Below, piece after piece: positions 1 through 7,074 of a DNA stretch of 12,254 nucleotides. Source of the stretch: Chlamydiota bacterium (lineage in GTDB: Bacteria; Chlamydiota; Chlamydiia; Chlamydiales; Simkaniaceae); the NCBI GenBank assembly GCA_029556005.1, contig JAKQGT010000290.1, positions 1 through 12,254 on the forward strand, given 5' to 3'. The notes below the pieces were generated by a model, which saw nothing but the letters and a program-made list of their open reading frames with translations, was not told the origin of the DNA and searched no databases. A program made the position numbers and the translations under genes. Numbering within the stretch: position 1 is the first letter of the stretch; every line of letters starts with the position of its first letter.

Positions 1-185
1 TGACTTAAAGGTCCCTGGATCGCACAGGTCACTAAAAAATAATCGCGGCTTCCCTCTGAAAGCAAATTTGTAAACTCTATTTGCGTCGGGTAAGCTTTCA
101 CTTTCCAAGAACTTTTCGGCAATAGGCAGCTGGTGCCAACCTCATGCGAAAAGGGTCTGTACTTTTCTGTCAGTTTGATTTTCAT
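1..185 (-). CDS. Unrecognised protein, N-terminal 61 codons (runs off window)
   Basis: An open minus-strand frame runs from ATG at 183-185 to the window edge with no stop. It begins MKIKLTEKYRPFSHEVGTSC and continues with a mixed, protein-like composition. The start is supported by TAGGA four bases upstream; a second in-frame ATG at 186-188 sits too close to that site. The start lies inside mtaB, so the two genes overlap by 44 bases in different frames, which suggests co-transcription and translational coupling after mtaB. A competing frame, the in-frame extension of mtaB beyond its TGA, is also open here but has no good start. I do not recognise the family; no membrane segment or signal peptide is visible in the part present. 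Confidence 0.7.
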   Translation of the reverse strand, partial: MKIKLTEKYRPFSHEVGTSCLLPKSSWKVKAYPTQIEFTNLLSEGSRDYFLVTCAIQGPLS

Positions 186-1401
186 CATATCCTACAAGCC
201 CATCTTTTCGATTTTCTATACATTTTACACGTACCATCTCATTGGGTCTGACCCCTCCTTGAGGCAGGTACACCGGTAAAAAATGCTCTGTATGTCCCCG
301 ATCTTTGGATTCTAAAAGAACGGTAAATTCTCTTCCCCGATATTTTTCTCGTAATAGAAACGCCTGCTCTTCAGCAAGCTGAAGGAGGCGGTGTTTGCGC
401 TCTTCAATGACCTCTCTGGGAACCTTATGGGGCATTCGCGAAGCACGCGTCTTGGGACGGTCACTATAGGGAAATAGATGTACCTTTGCAAACTGCACCT
501 CTTTTACAAGATCGAGCGTTTCTTGAAACTCACTTTCTGATTCTCCGGGAAAGCCTACAATGATATCAGTCGTAAAGGTAAAGTCGGATTCCTGTTTGAG
601 GAGACGCTGGGTCGCTTCCAGAAAATCTTGCTTTGTATATTTCCGCCGCATGCGCTTCAAAGTGAGATTGGATCCGGATTGCAGGACGATATGCATTGAA
701 GGACACGTCTTCTTCCCTTGAATCACTGCTTCAAGAAGGGCCTCATCGACTTCATCGGGATCGATCGAAGAGATCCGAATACGTTCGAGTCCTTCTATTT
801 GATCGACCTGACGTACCAAATCTGCCAGACGGACAGGAGGAGACTCATCTCCATCAAAATCCCCAATATTGATCCCGGTTAAAACAACTTCTTTGTAGCC
901 ATTTTCGACAAGTGTTTCTACTTCACGTAAAATATCAAAAACTTTTTTTGAGCGAGAGCGCCCCCGCACAAAGGGGATAACGCAGTAGCTACAATAGGAA
1001 TTACACCCATCTTGGATTTTGACAAAGGCGCGGGTATGGGCTTCGAACCGCTCAATCCGGAACTCTGGCCACTCTTCTTCAGGGAAAACAAGGGGTAGAA
1101 GGTTTTCTTTATTGGGGTTAGTGACCACATGGGTCACTTCGGGAATCCCTTTCAACTTCTCAGCATAACATCCTGTCACAACGAGGGTTTCTGGACGATT
1201 TTCCCGTGCTAGCTTACGGATCTGGTAAAAGGAACGCTTGTCAGCAGAGGCTGTGACTGTACAGGTATTCACAATGCAAAGGTCTGCTTTTTCTCCAGGC
1301 AAAGCCTCCCGATACCCCTTTTTCAGAAGCTGATCGGAAAAGGCTTGCGATTCATACTGATTCGTACGACACCCGAGTGTGACAACTTTATATTTCTTCA
1401 T
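142..1401 (-). CDS. mtaB: tRNA t6A37 methylthiotransferase MtaB (radical SAM)
   Basis: 419 aa. MtaB converts N6-threonylcarbamoyladenosine at tRNA position 37 to its 2-methylthio form, using two [4Fe-4S] clusters and S-adenosylmethionine. The N-terminal methylthiotransferase domain has the three expected cysteines: C11 (TLGCRTNQYES), C47 (NTCTVT) and C78 (VTGCYAE). The radical SAM core carries CNSYCSYC (C133, C137, C140), followed by VIPFVRGRSRS, which fits MtaB better than MiaB or RimO. A TRAM-like RNA-binding domain ends the protein (about 355-410). Start: ATG at 1399-1401 with AGGGG just upstream; the TTG at 1443 would add 14 unconserved residues with no ribosome site. It is divergent from the marC-family gene and overlaps the left-edge gene. 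Function is confident from motifs; the MtaB versus MiaB choice is slightly less so. Confidence 0.93.
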   Translation of the reverse strand: MKKYKVVTLGCRTNQYESQAFSDQLLKKGYREALPGEKADLCIVNTCTVTASADKRSFYQIRKLARENRPETLVVTGCYAEKLKGIPEVTHVVTNPNKENLLPLVFPEEEWPEFRIERFEAHTRAFVKIQDGCNSYCSYCVIPFVRGRSRSKKVFDILREVETLVENGYKEVVLTGINIGDFDGDESPPVRLADLVRQVDQIEGLERIRISSIDPDEVDEALLEAVIQGKKTCPSMHIVLQSGSNLTLKRMRRKYTKQDFLEATQRLLKQESDFTFTTDIIVGFPGESESEFQETLDLVKEVQFAKVHLFPYSDRPKTRASRMPHKVPREVIEERKHRLLQLAEEQAFLLREKYRGREFTVLLESKDRGHTEHFLPVYLPQGGVRPNEMVRVKCIENRKDGLVGYDENQTDRKVQTLFA

Positions 1402-1477
1402 GCCCCTGATATTATAGGAAATCTCTTCGTAAAAATACACCAACTCTTTAAAATAGTTAGATACTTAGGAGATTTTT

Positions 1478-2074
1478 ATGTCAGCTCATCCCGTTTCTAT
1501 CGGTCTCTCTTTATTTTTTGTTATTAATGTTTTAGGAAATATCCCCCTTTATATTGCTCTACTTGCCCGTTATCCCATCAAAAAACAACGGATGATCTTA
1601 ATAAGAGAATTTTCGATTGCTATGGCCATTCTTCTCCTTTTCAATTATTTTGGAGCTAGTATCTTTAGGGTATTGGGAATTTCAGAAGCGGTTTTAGGGA
1701 TGGCGGGAGGAATCCTCCTTCTCCTGATTTCTATCACCATGATCTTCCCTAAACATGAGCAGGAAAAGAGCCCTCAACACGAGCCGATTATCGTTCCTTT
1801 AGCTACCCCCGTTATTGCAGGACCTGGTTCGATCACGTCCGTCATGCTTTTTGCCTCTAAAATGGGGGATCTCCATCTCATGTCTCTCATCATCATTTGC
1901 GCCATTCTGGTCTCCCTTTTGATCGCCCTCGCCTCTTCCTTTTTAAAGTATGGTCTGGGGGAAAAAGGACTCGTTGCTTTCGAACGCTTAGGGGGAATGA
2001 TTGTGGCTCTGATCGCGGTTCAAATGTTTGCAACAGGGGCGATTAAAATGGTCAAGGAAAGCTTTAGTATTTAG
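1478..2074 (+). CDS. MarC/YhgN-family integral membrane protein
   Basis: 198 aa, a typical MarC length, with about six hydrophobic segments (roughly 6-28, 43-63, 70-90, 107-127, 133-155, 170-188). The loop PLATPVIAGPGSIT (107-120) is the family signature, usually seen as P-L-A-x-P-x-x-A-G-P-G. The family is inner-membrane and of unproven function; the old multiple-antibiotic-resistance label for MarC is not well supported, so none is claimed. ATG at 1478 has AGGAG at 1467-1471, six bases upstream. It is divergent from mtaB across a 76-base gap. Its TAG stop overlaps the radC stop by 11 bases tail to tail, with no terminator between them, so transcripts from the two strands may overlap. Confidence 0.9.
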   Translation: MSAHPVSIGLSLFFVINVLGNIPLYIALLARYPIKKQRMILIREFSIAMAILLLFNYFGASIFRVLGISEAVLGMAGGILLLLISITMIFPKHEQEKSPQHEPIIVPLATPVIAGPGSITSVMLFASKMGDLHLMSLIIICAILVSLLIALASSFLKYGLGEKGLVAFERLGGMIVALIAVQMFATGAIKMVKESFSI

Positions 2075-2750
2075 CCCGTTTGATGATCCCTTTCTCCCAT
2101 AGGGAAACAGCGGAATGGGCCCCTACAATGATGTGGTCATCAAGAGGGATGCCTAAAAGATTTCCCGCTGTCATTAAGAGTTGGGTAAGATCAATATCTG
2201 CTTGAGAGGGGGTGGGATCTCCACTCGGATGGTTATGGACGATAATCAAACTAAAAGCGCGATGATGTAAGGCTTGATGAAAAACTTCTCGGGGATGGAC
2301 CATCACCTCTGAAAGGGTCCCCATCGCGATGATCTCATGATGAAAAACATGTTTTTTTGCATCCCGCATGAGAAGAGCTAAGACCTCCCGCTTTTCTTTC
2401 TGGATTTCGGGAGCAATGAGCCTGTAAGCATCTTGAGGAGAGGCAACCAGACATTTCCCTTCCCCTCCGATGCGCTGCACCCGCACCCCTAAGGCAAAAG
2501 CCGCTTTTAGTTGTGTAGCTTTTGCTTTTCCAATTCCTTTGACCTCGGTAAGCGCTTCTACAGAAGCTCTTGTGAGAGAGGTGAGATCTCCAAAGTGACT
2601 GAGGAGGGTTTCTGCTAAAGACAAGACAGATTGTCCTTTCCGCCCACTTCCTAGACAAATCGCCAAAAGTTCTGTCAAAGAAAGGGCTTCAGCTCCTCTT
2701 AAAAGCAAACGTTCTCTTGGCCTTTCTCCCTCAGGAATTTTCCGTAACAT
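2064..2750 (-). CDS. radC: RadC family protein (JAB/MPN domain)
   Basis: 228 aa, full length for the UPF0758/RadC family. The N-terminus IPEGERPRERLLLRGAEALS is the family signature. A helix-hairpin-helix-like stretch follows (VKGIGKAKATQL, 70-81). The C-terminal JAMM metal-binding motif is VHNHPSGDPTPSQADID with H172, H174 and D185, and E148 is the likely upstream glutamate. The old link to DNA repair is doubtful and the true role is unknown. Start: ATG at 2748-2750, with AAAGGA about ten bases upstream; a TTG one codon earlier is less likely. The start lies inside hflX and the overlap is 20 bases, so it is the last gene of the operon and probably translationally coupled. Confidence 0.93.
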   Translation of the reverse strand: MLRKIPEGERPRERLLLRGAEALSLTELLAICLGSGRKGQSVLSLAETLLSHFGDLTSLTRASVEALTEVKGIGKAKATQLKAAFALGVRVQRIGGEGKCLVASPQDAYRLIAPEIQKEKREVLALLMRDAKKHVFHHEIIAMGTLSEVMVHPREVFHQALHHRAFSLIIVHNHPSGDPTPSQADIDLTQLLMTAGNLLGIPLDDHIIVGAHSAVSLWEKGIIKRAKY

Positions 2751-4044
2751 CAATAAGATATCCTTTGACTTTATGCTCTAAAGCTGTGGGAATCTCCACC
2801 TCTAATAGCACATCATTTTCCTCATAATCTTGTGAAATCACCCGTCCTTCTTTCATCAGCTCGCTAATAATGGCGTAATCTTTTTGAGGAATGCAAAGCC
2901 TGACAATTTTACGTAAGGCTTTAAGGGCATCCATCATCATCTGCATGAGTTCATGAAAACCCTCCCCTGTCAGAGCAGAGATCCCTACTACACGGGGATA
3001 CTTCAGCTTATAACGCCCTAAAATGCCCCGTTTCTCCACAAGATCGATTTTATTGAGAACGGTGATAATGGGTTTATCCTTTGCGCTGAGTTCCCGAAGA
3101 ACTTCATAGGTCGATTCGGCATGCTCTTCTGCTAAAGGATGGTTCACATCGATTAAGTGGAGCAAAATATCGGTAAAAACGGCCTCTTCAAGGGTGCTTT
3201 TAAAGGCGGCAACGAGGGTATGGGGAATTTTTCTGATAAACCCTACCGTATCTACAAGTAAAATCTCTTGGTGATTGGGAAGAGAAAACTTACGCGTCGT
3301 GGTATCGAGGGTTGCAAAGAGCTTATCTTCCACAAGAACATCGGCCTGCGTCAGAGCGTGTAAAAGGGTCGATTTCCCCACATTGGTATACCCTACAATC
3401 GCAAAGGTAGGAATGCCACTTCTCACGCGCGCTTGACGTTGCACCTCCCGCTGATGACGCACCTCTTCTATCTCTTTCTTGAGCTGTGAAATACGATCCC
3501 GCACAATCCGACGGTCGAGTTCGATCTGACGTTCCCCTTCCCCTTTAAGGAATCCTTTACCACTCGCTACTTGGCGTGAAAGGTGGGTCCAAAGTCTTTT
3601 TAAGCGGGGCAATTGATATTGGCTTTTGGCAAGCTCAATCTGGAGTTTGGCTTCTTTGGTTTGAGCTCTTTGGGAAAAAATCTCTAAAATTAGCTCTGTT
3701 CGGTCTATGACAGGGCGCTTAAAAATTTTCTCTAAATTGCGTTGTTGATTCGGTGACATTTCATCGTCAAAAATCACGATATCTGCACCCAAATCTTCAG
3801 CTTTTTGTGAGAGCTCCTCTACTTTTCCACTTCCAAAAAAAGTTGCAGGATCTATCTTACGGATCGAACAGGCTTCTTTGCCGACAACCTCTAACCCATA
3901 GGTTTGAGAAAGAGCTTCTAGTTCATCTAAATGCTCTTTGCAAAGATTAAGTTCGGCTGTCCGCTGGTAGCCCCCTGCAAGGAGGGCCGTTTTGAGATCG
4001 GTAAGCTCATATTTAATGTCTTCGTAGAGTTTATCTTCTGTCAT
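2731..4044 (-). CDS. hflX: Ribosome-associated GTPase HflX
   Basis: 437 aa. HflX binds the large ribosomal subunit and splits stalled or idle 70S ribosomes in a nucleotide-dependent way. The N-terminal HflX domain covers about 1-205, with a coiled, charged linker KLQIELAKSQYQLPRL (133-148) and a glycine-rich loop at 161-171. The G domain has G1 GYTNVGKST (218-226), G3 DTVGF (265-269), G4 NKID (331-334) and G5 SAL (356-358). The C-terminal extension (about 378-437) is usual. The ATG overlaps the TGA of the phnP-like gene as ATGA. No strong ribosome site precedes it, so it probably depends on coupling to that gene. Chlamydia also has hflX next to a phnP-like gene (recalled synteny). Confidence 0.95.
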   Translation of the reverse strand: MTEDKLYEDIKYELTDLKTALLAGGYQRTAELNLCKEHLDELEALSQTYGLEVVGKEACSIRKIDPATFFGSGKVEELSQKAEDLGADIVIFDDEMSPNQQRNLEKIFKRPVIDRTELILEIFSQRAQTKEAKLQIELAKSQYQLPRLKRLWTHLSRQVASGKGFLKGEGERQIELDRRIVRDRISQLKKEIEEVRHQREVQRQARVRSGIPTFAIVGYTNVGKSTLLHALTQADVLVEDKLFATLDTTTRKFSLPNHQEILLVDTVGFIRKIPHTLVAAFKSTLEEAVFTDILLHLIDVNHPLAEEHAESTYEVLRELSAKDKPIITVLNKIDLVEKRGILGRYKLKYPRVVGISALTGEGFHELMQMMMDALKALRKIVRLCIPQKDYAIISELMKEGRVISQDYEENDVLLEVEIPTALEHKVKGYLIDVTENS

Positions 4045-4817
4045 AAAGGAATTTCCAGTCCATCGTAGGCGAGTGCAAATCCACTAGGCAGCTCTTGGGT
4101 TGTTGTTTCATGATGGATTTCATGAGAAATATGAGTGAAATAGGTCTTTTTCGCACCTGTTTTTTTTGAAAAGGCAATAGCTTCTTCAACACTTAAATGG
4201 GCCACCGATTTTTCCCAACGCCTGGCGCTGATAATGAGGGTTTCAATCCCCTTAAGGGATTCAAAAAGGCTCTCTCCATATTCCATAATATCGGTGACAT
4301 AGGCTACATTCTTAAAACGAAAACCATTCACTTTCATCCCCACTTGAATATAAGAGAAATAACCTACTTTCAATCCTTCAAAAGAGGTCTCTCCTTGATC
4401 TCCTTCCAAAACCTGAAATTTCAGTTTTGTTGCATGAATAGCATCTTTTTCATGCGGAGGAAGAAAATAGTGATACCGAATTTTTAGCTCATCCAAGGTC
4501 TCTCTAGAGAGTAAACAGGGAATGGGTTTCTTTTGCCGAAAGGTGTAAATGCGGAGTTCATCCAGTCCTGCAATATGATCATAATGGGTATGTGTCAAAA
4601 GGAGGGCATCGAGGGAATCAATGTGATGTCTAAGGGCTTGCTGACGAAAATCTGGACCGCTATCTACTAAATAACGTTTCCCTCCATGGATCAAAAGGAT
4701 AGAGGGTCGGAGACGGTTATCTTTAGGATCATTGGACTTACAAACTTCGCACGAGCAGCCGATGATAGGAACCCCCATCGATCCCCCCGATCCTAAAAAT
4801 AAAAGACGATCTTTCAT
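4041..4817 (-). CDS. PhnP-like metallo-beta-lactamase-fold hydrolase
   Basis: 258 aa. Metal-binding motifs of the metallo-beta-lactamase fold are present: HTHYDH (76-81), H207 in AHLSVEEA, D176 in YVTDIM and H229 in THISHEIHH. The N-terminal GCSCEVCKS supplies C21, C23 and C26, matching the structural zinc site of PhnP proteins. E. coli PhnP is a cyclic phosphodiesterase of the C-P lyase pathway, but no other phn gene is visible here, so its substrate is probably different. Start: ATG at 4815-4817, overlapping the oxidoreductase stop as ATGA, with AGAGGAAG a few bases upstream. An ATG at 4844 would add nine residues inside the upstream gene and is rejected. It resembles the hydrolase next to hflX in Chlamydia. 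Confidence 0.88.
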   Translation of the reverse strand: MKDRLLFLGSGGSMGVPIIGCSCEVCKSNDPKDNRLRPSILLIHGGKRYLVDSGPDFRQQALRHHIDSLDALLLTHTHYDHIAGLDELRIYTFRQKKPIPCLLSRETLDELKIRYHYFLPPHEKDAIHATKLKFQVLEGDQGETSFEGLKVGYFSYIQVGMKVNGFRFKNVAYVTDIMEYGESLFESLKGIETLIISARRWEKSVAHLSVEEAIAFSKKTGAKKTYFTHISHEIHHETTTQELPSGFALAYDGLEIPL

Positions 4818-5803
4818 GAAACTTCCTCTAGTACACGAGCACACATTTGCATCGCTAGGGCTCTTCCCAAATAGCTATGGTAGAGAAGGCCCCGGGATCC
4901 CATCGCTGTGATCACAAATACTCCCGGCTGCACTTCCCCTACAATGGGATGATAGCGCTTGCGATTGACAACACGCATTTCTGCCTTACACCCCAGCACT
5001 TCAAAGGCCCCATAAGAGGAAAGGTAAGCATCGACTTGTTTAAAAATTAAATCGGTAGCAATCCCTAAACAGGGAGTTTCGGTAACATATTCCTGTTCAT
5101 AGGTGGAACCTAAATAGCAGATCTCTTCGTTTTCACTCAGCGCTAAATACCCTTTTCCAATTAAGCTACTTTTCAGAGTCCAATAGGAAGGTTTTTTGGT
5201 GATTAAAACGTGCCCTTTGTTGCATTTGATAGGAAGGTCTAGACCAAAACGGCGTATGCCCGCTCCTGCACATAAAACCACCTGATCAAAACCCCCCAAA
5301 TCTTCGAGGTCAACGTCTTCTCTTGCAAGTTGCGCCCCTAACCTCTCACATACCTCCCAGAGCCCCTTTAAGTAAAGGGCGGCATGCACAGTCACCCCAG
5401 AACGGATAAAAATTCCTGGAAAGGCCCGCCCCCCAGGAATGGCTGCCAAACACCTCTTTTCATCCCACCATTCGATATCTGCTTCCTTTTCAGCCCTTTC
5501 CCTGAGAGCTTTCTGCTGCTTGTCCGTAAGTGCAAGCTTTAATAACCCCGTTTCCTTGTAAACCTCAGGCCCGACCAATCGCAAAAGCTCGAGCGTCGCT
5601 GCCATCGCTTCACGCCCCTTCCAAGACAGGCGTGCACTTTCTCCGGGAAAAGGGTGTAAAAGCCCCGACGCAATGCCAGACGCACCTCCCCCTACCCCTT
5701 TTCCATCGAAAACGGTGATCTCTTTTTCCCCTTCCTCTTTTAAAAGGTGGTAACAAAGGCCCAGCCCAGAAAAGCCAGCACCCACAATCGCAATTTTTTT
5801 CAT
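4814..5803 (-). CDS. FAD-dependent oxidoreductase, DAO/MnmC2-like
   Basis: 329 aa. The N-terminus IAIVGAGFSGLGLCYHL gives the Rossmann GxGxxG (G8, G10, G13), with D33 at the end of the second strand for the FAD ribose. ASGIASGLLHPFP (41-53) and the C-terminal ITAMGSRGLLYHS (298-310) are DAO-family FAD contacts; the latter is close to the GLGSRGL block of the MnmC C-terminal oxidase. It may therefore be a stand-alone MnmC(o)-type enzyme trimming cmnm5U34 in tRNA, or a glycine/D-amino-acid oxidase; chlamydial relatives are usually called D-amino acid dehydrogenase. The 4-base overlaps at both ends (5800-5803 and 4814-4817) place it second in the operon. FAD oxidoreductase is certain; the substrate is not. 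Confidence 0.85.
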   Translation of the reverse strand: MKKIAIVGAGFSGLGLCYHLLKEEGEKEITVFDGKGVGGGASGIASGLLHPFPGESARLSWKGREAMAATLELLRLVGPEVYKETGLLKLALTDKQQKALRERAEKEADIEWWDEKRCLAAIPGGRAFPGIFIRSGVTVHAALYLKGLWEVCERLGAQLAREDVDLEDLGGFDQVVLCAGAGIRRFGLDLPIKCNKGHVLITKKPSYWTLKSSLIGKGYLALSENEEICYLGSTYEQEYVTETPCLGIATDLIFKQVDAYLSSYGAFEVLGCKAEMRVVNRKRYHPIVGEVQPGVFVITAMGSRGLLYHSYLGRALAMQMCARVLEEVS

Positions 5804-6621
5804 ACGTGAGAATGTTTTTTTTGCATAAGAGCATAACTCTCTACAGCAAAATTAAAAAAGAAAAGAATTCCCGGAGTGAGAATCGCACAGAAAGGAATCA
5901 TGATAAAAAACCATTGAAGAGCGATGGCCAGCGTTTCCGTTTTCATGAAAAAGTTGACACCTGTAAGGAATGCCGCGAGCGATAAGATCCCCACGATTAA
6001 GAGAAGGGGAACAATCCCTAATAAAAATAGGATGAGATTGGAAAAAAGATTTTGACTAAAGCGGCGGTAAACATCCTCTGCAAGTTTCAGTTTAAGTCGA
6101 GAGTTTAGCGCAATATGAGGGGTCGCAAAAAATAGGATGAATAAATTAAAAAAACTGAGGACTAAAGACCCCAGCACCAATAAAAAGGGGCCAAAAGCTA
6201 AAACCACCCCTAAAACGTCTCCAAGTGCAGGAATTTCTTTAAGCAAATAGAAAATCCCCATGAGCATCCATAAAAACAAATAGACAAGCATCAAGGGAAA
6301 CGTCAAATAGGAAACCCCAATCAAAAGCTCCCAAGATTGACTCAAAATTTTCTTAAAGCTTAGCGGAATCATCTTGACTTCATGGTGATAGACCCGCGCT
6401 AAAACCACCCCTGCAGATAGTAAAAGTCCTGAAGACAAAAATACCGGCAAAAATGTTAGGCTAAGAACCACCCATTGCCCTGCGCTTACTGCCAAAGCAC
6501 GACAAAAAACAAGCATCAACCCGCAGATCACCAAGACAGGAAATAAAAATAGCATCTTCTTCTTCGAAAAAGAAAACTTCAGCGCGCGATTAAAAATATG
6601 CTCTACATCTTCAAATTTCAT
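5800..6621 (-). CDS. Polytopic membrane protein of unknown function
   Basis: 273 aa, first gene of the five-gene operon. The N-terminus is short and charged (MKFEDVEHIFNRALKFSFSKKK). About six hydrophobic segments follow, roughly 23-43, 50-78, 98-128, 134-166, 192-222 and 233-262. Between the fourth and fifth is a basic stretch with NSRLKLKLAEDVYRRF. No transporter signature or catalytic motif is visible, and no signal peptide apart from the first membrane segment. ATG at 6619-6621 is preceded by TAGGAT about nine bases upstream. Its TGA overlaps the oxidoreductase ATG. Upstream, 71 bases away, lies the end of a palindromic element, so the operon promoter is either in that short gap or partly supplied by the element. 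Confidence 0.8.
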   Translation of the reverse strand: MKFEDVEHIFNRALKFSFSKKKMLFLFPVLVICGLMLVFCRALAVSAGQWVVLSLTFLPVFLSSGLLLSAGVVLARVYHHEVKMIPLSFKKILSQSWELLIGVSYLTFPLMLVYLFLWMLMGIFYLLKEIPALGDVLGVVLAFGPFLLVLGSLVLSFFNLFILFFATPHIALNSRLKLKLAEDVYRRFSQNLFSNLILFLLGIVPLLLIVGILSLAAFLTGVNFFMKTETLAIALQWFFIMIPFCAILTPGILFFFNFAVESYALMQKKHSHV

Positions 6622-6691
6622 GAGCTTATCCTACTCCACCCAAAGAATTATTTCAAACACCCTCTTTTAGACGATTAAAAAACAAGTTGAT

Positions 6692-6854
6692 TATACTCAA
6701 ACAAATTTAAAAGTTGGATTTTCGGCTGCGCCAAAGCACCGTAATTTGCCGATCTTACATGACCTCATATTTCTAATATTAGGTCATGTAAGAACGACGA
6801 ATTCCGAAAGTTTTCGCGTTGCCCAAAACCAACTTTTAAATTGGTTTGAGTATA
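6692..6854. mobile_element. MITE-like palindromic element with TA target flanks
   Basis: A 161-base inverted repeat (6693-6853) has two 73-base arms around a 15-base centre. The outer 20 bases of the arms match at 19 positions (left end ATACTCAAACAAATTTAAAA) and the inner 13 (TCTTACATGACCT) match exactly; the middle is diverged, with a one-base slip improving it. Allowing a TA duplication on each side (6692-6693 and 6853-6854), the terminal repeat starts TACTCAAAC. TA targets are typical of IS630/Tc1-mariner transposases, so this looks like a non-autonomous miniature element; no transposase is encoded. Related pieces occur at 7526-7560 and 11849-11892. The whole element could fold into one long hairpin in RNA. 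Confidence 0.75.
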
Positions 6855-6876
6855 TGTACATAAATATATGTATATT
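6846..6876 (+). promoter_or_regulatory. Possible hicAB promoter and operator
   Basis: TTGAGT (6846-6851), the outer tip of the palindromic element, is 17 bases from TGTATA (6869-6874); TATATT (6871-6876) is the other possible -10. Between them lie two direct copies of TATATGTA (6851-6858 and 6865-6872) and a perfect 10-base palindrome TATGTACATA (6853-6862). HicB proteins with a helix-turn-helix usually repress their own promoter through such sites. A start of transcription near 6882 would leave almost no leader before the ATG at 6883. This is inference from spacing and symmetry only. Confidence 0.3.
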
Positions 6877-6882
6877 GGTAAC

Positions 6883-7073
6883 ATGAAAACAAAGAACTTA
6901 AAAAGAAGCTTAAAAAATACGGGTGGAGATTGCAACGGCATGGTTCAAACCACGATATTTGGACAAACGGTCTAATTTCTGAACCAGTGCCTCGCCACAA
7001 TGAAATCAATGAGCTTCTAGCAAAAAAAACCCTTCAAAAGGCTAAAATAAACCCAGCAGTGAATGAGGGTTAA
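6883..7073 (+). pseudogene. hicA: HicA-type mRNA interferase toxin, frameshifted at codon 4
   Basis: From 6885 to the TAA at 7071-7073 one frame reads a nearly complete HicA: KELKKKLKKYGWRLQRHG, then SNHDIWTNG with the catalytic-type histidine, then EPVPRHNEINELLAKK. HicA is a small double-stranded-RNA-binding-fold RNase that cuts mRNA. This frame has no start codon: a TAA stands at 6879-6881. The only ATG, at 6883, reads MKTKN and is in the wrong frame, ending at 6976. Adding one base within codon 4 would give MKTKELKKKL, the expected start, so a single A appears lost. The downstream frame is undamaged over about 60 codons, so the loss is recent, a sequence error, or is bypassed at A6 (6912-6917). 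hicB follows immediately. Confidence 0.75.
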
Positions 7074-7074
7074 T

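Noticed and set aside
1..144. Read-through of the mtaB TGA into an open downstream frame
   Set aside because: The MtaB TRAM domain is already complete, and a better frame with start and ribosome site covers the same bases.
1411..1439. TATAAT on the minus strand in front of mtaB as its promoter
   Set aside because: It lies ten bases from the ATG, so a transcript would start after the AGGGG ribosome site, and no -35 is present.
1402..1443. TTG at 1443 as the mtaB start
   Set aside because: It adds 14 unconserved residues; the ATG at 1401 has a ribosome site and begins the family's conserved first strand.
6883..6978. 31-residue ORF from ATG 6883 as a separate peptide gene
   Set aside because: It is the out-of-frame start of the shifted hicA; its sequence has no features of its own.
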